A stretch of DNA of 45,632 nt from an uncultured Mucispirillum sp. (GTDB taxonomy: Bacteria; Chrysiogenota; Deferribacteres; Deferribacterales; Mucispirillaceae). Location: contig CALVEY010000019.1 of the NCBI GenBank assembly GCA_944326705.1, positions 1 to 45,632 on the forward strand, in the 5' to 3' direction. The notes beneath the pieces were generated by a model. It saw only the letters and a list, made by a program, of their open reading frames with translations. It ran no database searches and was not told where the DNA came from. This document shows, in pieces, positions 43,584-45,632 of this stretch (position 1 is its first letter; every line of letters begins with the position of its first letter). Position numbers and translations under genes: made by a program.

Positions 43584-44339
43584 TTGTTTACACCAGAAAT
43601 ACCATCAATATTTGCATCATTTATTGCAGGGATTTTAACATTTTTATCTCCCTGCATTTTCCCGCTGCTGCCGGGCTATATATCATTTATGTCTGGAGAA
43701 AGTTTAGAAAACTTAAGAAACGGCTCATCAGATAATGGTAAATTTTCACCACGATTTAAAGCATTTTTAGGTGCTCTTTTCTTCGGACTTGGATTTACAA
43801 TCGTTTTTGTGGCTCTTGGTGCTACTGCCACATCTTTTGGCAAAGTATTAAACAGCTACCAGACACTGCTTTCTCAAATAGCAGGGGTTATAGTTATAAT
43901 TTTTGGTCTGCATATGATAGGTGTTTTTAAAATTAAATTTTTAATGAAAACATCTAAAGTAAATTATGAAAAAAAATCATTCCCATTTTTCCTAAACGCT
44001 TTCTTTTTAGGAATAGCTTTCGTTTTAGGCTGGACACCATGTGTAGGTCCTATTCTAGCAGGAATACTTGCTGTTGCTTCTCAGGAATCATCAGTTACTC
44101 ATGGTATGGTGCTTTTATTTGTTTATTCCCTTGGGCTCTGGATTCCTTTCCTTGTGGCAGCCTTAGCAGTAAATGAAGTAATCAATGCAATCCGCAAAGC
44201 AGGAAAATATCTTATATGGGTGGAAAGAGTTGCAGGGGCTCTTCTTATTTTAATAGGTGTGCTGCTTTTAACAAACCAGATGTCTGCACTTGCTGCCTGG
44301 TTTACAAAAGTATTTTCATTCCTGCCTGTTGTTGGATAA
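43584..44339 (+). CDS. ccdA: cytochrome c biogenesis protein CcdA
   Basis: A 251-residue, six-helix membrane protein that carries electrons from cytoplasmic thioredoxin to the periplasm, keeping apocytochrome c thiols reduced. FLSPCIFPLLPGYISFMSG (Cys24) and GWTPCVGPIL (Cys about 153) hold the paired redox Cys residues. The start is TTG: GGAGG lies 5 bases upstream and no ATG or GTG is nearby. The central loop, between helices 1 and 2, is longer than in the smallest CcdA proteins. It is divergent from ccmE, so both halves of cytochrome c assembly (heme and thiol) could be co-regulated across the 178-base gap. Confidence 0.95.
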   Translation: MFTPEIPSIFASFIAGILTFLSPCIFPLLPGYISFMSGESLENLRNGSSDNGKFSPRFKAFLGALFFGLGFTIVFVALGATATSFGKVLNSYQTLLSQIAGVIVIIFGLHMIGVFKIKFLMKTSKVNYEKKSFPFFLNAFFLGIAFVLGWTPCVGPILAGILAVASQESSVTHGMVLLFVYSLGLWIPFLVAALAVNEVINAIRKAGKYLIWVERVAGALLILIGVLLLTNQMSALAAWFTKVFSFLPVVG

Positions 44340-44362
44340 GTAAAAAAATCATTATATTTTAT

Positions 44363-44387
44363 GCGGAGCACATGCTCCGCTTTTTTT
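44363..44387 (+). terminator. intrinsic terminator of ccdA
   Basis: gcggagca (44363-44370), a 2-base loop, tgctccgc (44373-44380), then seven T. A strong Rho-independent terminator 24 bases past the ccdA stop. Confidence 0.95.
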
Positions 44388-44563
44388 ATGGTAAATTAAA
44401 GTAATTCTTTAATTATATTTTATAAAAAACTTATATATAAAACAAATTAAATAATAAGATAAATTATTTATATATATATGTTTTTTATTGATTTTATAGA
44501 AATATATATGTATAATTTATAATTAAAATTTATTATTAAATTATTCTTTTTGGAGCTCTTAAA

Positions 44564-45259
44564 ATGCTGCTGGAATATAAAGATACAGTAAACACATTCG
44601 ATGATAGTAATATATCTTTTAATATGGTATATAATATTGATTGCATACCATTTATGAAAAATCTTACAAATAACTATGTTGATTTTACTTTAACAGATAT
44701 TCCATACAATGCAGTAAACAGGAGTAGTAATGGATTGAGAAATCTTGATAAAGAGAATGCTGATATTATCACTTTTGATATACAAACTTTTTTAGAAGAT
44801 TTATATAGAATTACTAATAATAGTATAGTTATATTTTGCGGAAAAGAACAGTTCAGCAATATCTATGAATTCTTTGCAAATAAGAAAGGAACAGTAAGAC
44901 CAATAATCTGGGAAAAAACAAATCCTAGCCCAATGAACGGACAATATATATATTTAAGTGGCATAGAAATGGCTGTCTGGTTTAAAAAAAGCGGTGCAAA
45001 AACATTTAATGCTCACTGCAAAAATACAGTTTTTAGATATCCAAATGGTAGAAGCAAAGACCATCCTACAGAAAAAAACTACAAACTACTTGAAGACTTA
45101 ATTTTAGATAACACAAATGAAAATGATATAGTTTTTGACCCATGCTGTGGCAGTGGCAGTCACTTATTAGCAGCCAAAAAAAATAATCGTATTTTTTTAG
45201 GCTGCGAAATAAATGAAAAATATTACTATATTGCAAGAAATAAACTAATAGATGATTAG
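44564..45259 (+). CDS. DNA adenine/cytosine-N4 methyltransferase, beta-class order
   Basis: A 231-residue site-specific amino-methyltransferase. The catalytic motif is DIPY (45-48, from the DPPY type) and the SAM-binding motif is FDPCCGSG (191-198), with the catalytic block first, the order of the beta class. LGCEINEKYYYIARNKL completes the SAM pocket. A short insertion (about 105-165) is the probable recognition segment and ends in HPTEKNYKLLEDLI. GGAG lies 9 bases before the ATG. It overlaps the last four bases of a convergent small ORF. No clear restriction enzyme is next to it, so it may be an orphan epigenetic methylase or half of a decayed type II system. Adenine-N6 is more likely than cytosine-N4. 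Confidence 0.88.
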   Translation: MLLEYKDTVNTFDDSNISFNMVYNIDCIPFMKNLTNNYVDFTLTDIPYNAVNRSSNGLRNLDKENADIITFDIQTFLEDLYRITNNSIVIFCGKEQFSNIYEFFANKKGTVRPIIWEKTNPSPMNGQYIYLSGIEMAVWFKKSGAKTFNAHCKNTVFRYPNGRSKDHPTEKNYKLLEDLILDNTNENDIVFDPCCGSGSHLLAAKKNNRIFLGCEINEKYYYIARNKLIDD

Positions 45260-45513
45260 TTGATATATCTGATAATATTATCTTTCTGATTAACTAATTC
45301 TTTCCATGTACCAAAAAAACATGTGCAATTATTTTGTAAATCTTCAATATTAACAGGCAGAAATGCTGAACCATGCCTATCAGGAAGATTATATCTACGT
45401 TTATCATTTATTTTAATTCGTCCAAATAAGTCTTCTGCATTTTGGTTAATATAATTATGCAATTCTGATACCTTTATTATAAGTATGTTTTCTGTTGTAT
45501 TTTTTTGATACAT
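45256..45513 (-). CDS. small hypothetical protein beside the methyltransferase, possibly a truncated gene
   Basis: 85 residues from the ATG at 45513, not recognised. The sequence has ordinary protein texture (DLFGRIKINDKRRYNLPDRHGSAFLPVNIEDLQ) with two close Cys (CTCF). The frame is open about 15 codons further upstream, to a TGA inside the 22-bp repeat. A T7 run lies where a one-base slip would join it to the ATG of that repeat. It could be a restriction-enzyme remnant paired with the convergent methyltransferase, but this is inferred only from position. No clear ribosome binding site precedes the ATG. Confidence 0.5.
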   Translation of the reverse strand: MYQKNTTENILIIKVSELHNYINQNAEDLFGRIKINDKRRYNLPDRHGSAFLPVNIEDLQNNCTCFFGTWKELVNQKDNIIRYIN

Positions 45514-45556
45514 ATTATCATAAAAAAATACTATTAAAAAATCTACATAATTTGGT

Positions 45557-45578
45557 CTGCTTCACCCCCATTTTTTTA
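45557..45578 (-). repeat. 22-bp repeat, right copy (inverted partner at 53-74)
   Basis: Exact reverse complement of 53-74. It lies 44 bases before the start of the minus-strand ORF at 45513 and is oriented toward it, mirroring the left copy's position ahead of the HPt gene. The flanks beyond the 22 bases are unrelated. Confidence 0.75.
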
Positions 45579-45632
45579 GTTATCAGTCAAAGATACACAA
45601 ATCTATCGTATTTGCATAAGAAATCTTCAATA

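Noticed and set aside
40506-44339. Incomplete cytochrome c maturation pathway because ccmF/ccmH are absent
   Set aside because: Absence from a 45-kb window says nothing about the genome; these genes are often at separate loci.
53-45578. The whole window as a 45-kb transposon with 22-bp terminal inverted repeats
   Set aside because: No transposase or integrase is present and the interior contains essential genes (gltX, der, secDF, sdh, initiator tRNA). No target-site duplication is visible.

Overview
The window is AT-rich, Gram-negative bacterial chromosome. Two lipoproteins, two predicted outer-membrane barrels, an RND efflux pump and a periplasmic cytochrome c maturation pathway point to a diderm. 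A CcmE with a CPSRY heme site, a SdhCDAB complex and NhaB fit a respiring anaerobe or microaerophile of the Deferribacteres type (Mucispirillum-like). That placement is inference from gene content and base composition, not a database result.

Layout. 1-4.1 kb: orphan HPt phosphotransfer protein, two small unknowns, a COG0731 radical SAM enzyme, and a DUF2007-like gene followed by an NlpC/P60 lipoprotein. 4.1-4.7 kb: an intergenic region with DnaA boxes, an orphan plus-strand terminator, and the 3' remnant of a metallo-beta-lactamase-fold gene ending in a perfect inverted repeat. 4.7-8.7 kb: tgt-yajC-secD-secF operon (minus strand). 8.8-12.1 kb: a SUFU-domain protein, NhaB and a YycJ-like hydrolase. 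12.4-14.1 kb: hotdog thioesterase, initiator tRNA-Met, a second CAU tRNA and a DUF4241 protein. 14.3-16.6 kb: two predicted outer-membrane proteins; the second has nine consecutive G in its signal-peptide codons. 16.8-19.3 kb: two small unknowns and a PLP aminotransferase with a partly duplicated 5' end. 19.5-20.5 kb: seven tandem ~138-bp units. 20.6-23.8 kb: gltX-der-sugE operon. 23.8-24.8 kb: divergent intergenic region with double DnaA boxes and a repeated ATTGAYAT motif. 24.8-28.0 kb: sdhCDAB. 28.1-36.0 kb: defence island with a single-polypeptide type ISP restriction-modification enzyme, an unknown gene 5 bases behind it, and a convergent RloA/RloB (AbiL-like) pair. 36.1-40.4 kb: RND permease and lipoprotein adaptor. 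40.5-44.3 kb: ccmABCD (ccmD is a 47-residue gene), separate ccmE, and divergent ccdA. 44.6-45.5 kb: an orphan DNA methyltransferase and a small convergent ORF.

How the genes work together. SecDF-YajC drives protein export for the envelope proteins seen here. CcmABCDE and CcdA supply heme and reductant for periplasmic c-type cytochromes, and SdhCDAB links the TCA cycle to quinones. The 28-36 kb block is accessory and probably acquired. The least-explained signals are the double DnaA boxes with the ATTGAYAT motif in two intergenic regions 20 kb apart, the G9 tract in an outer-membrane protein gene, the unknown gene behind the type ISP enzyme, the 138-bp array, and a 22-bp perfect inverted repeat close to both ends of the window.
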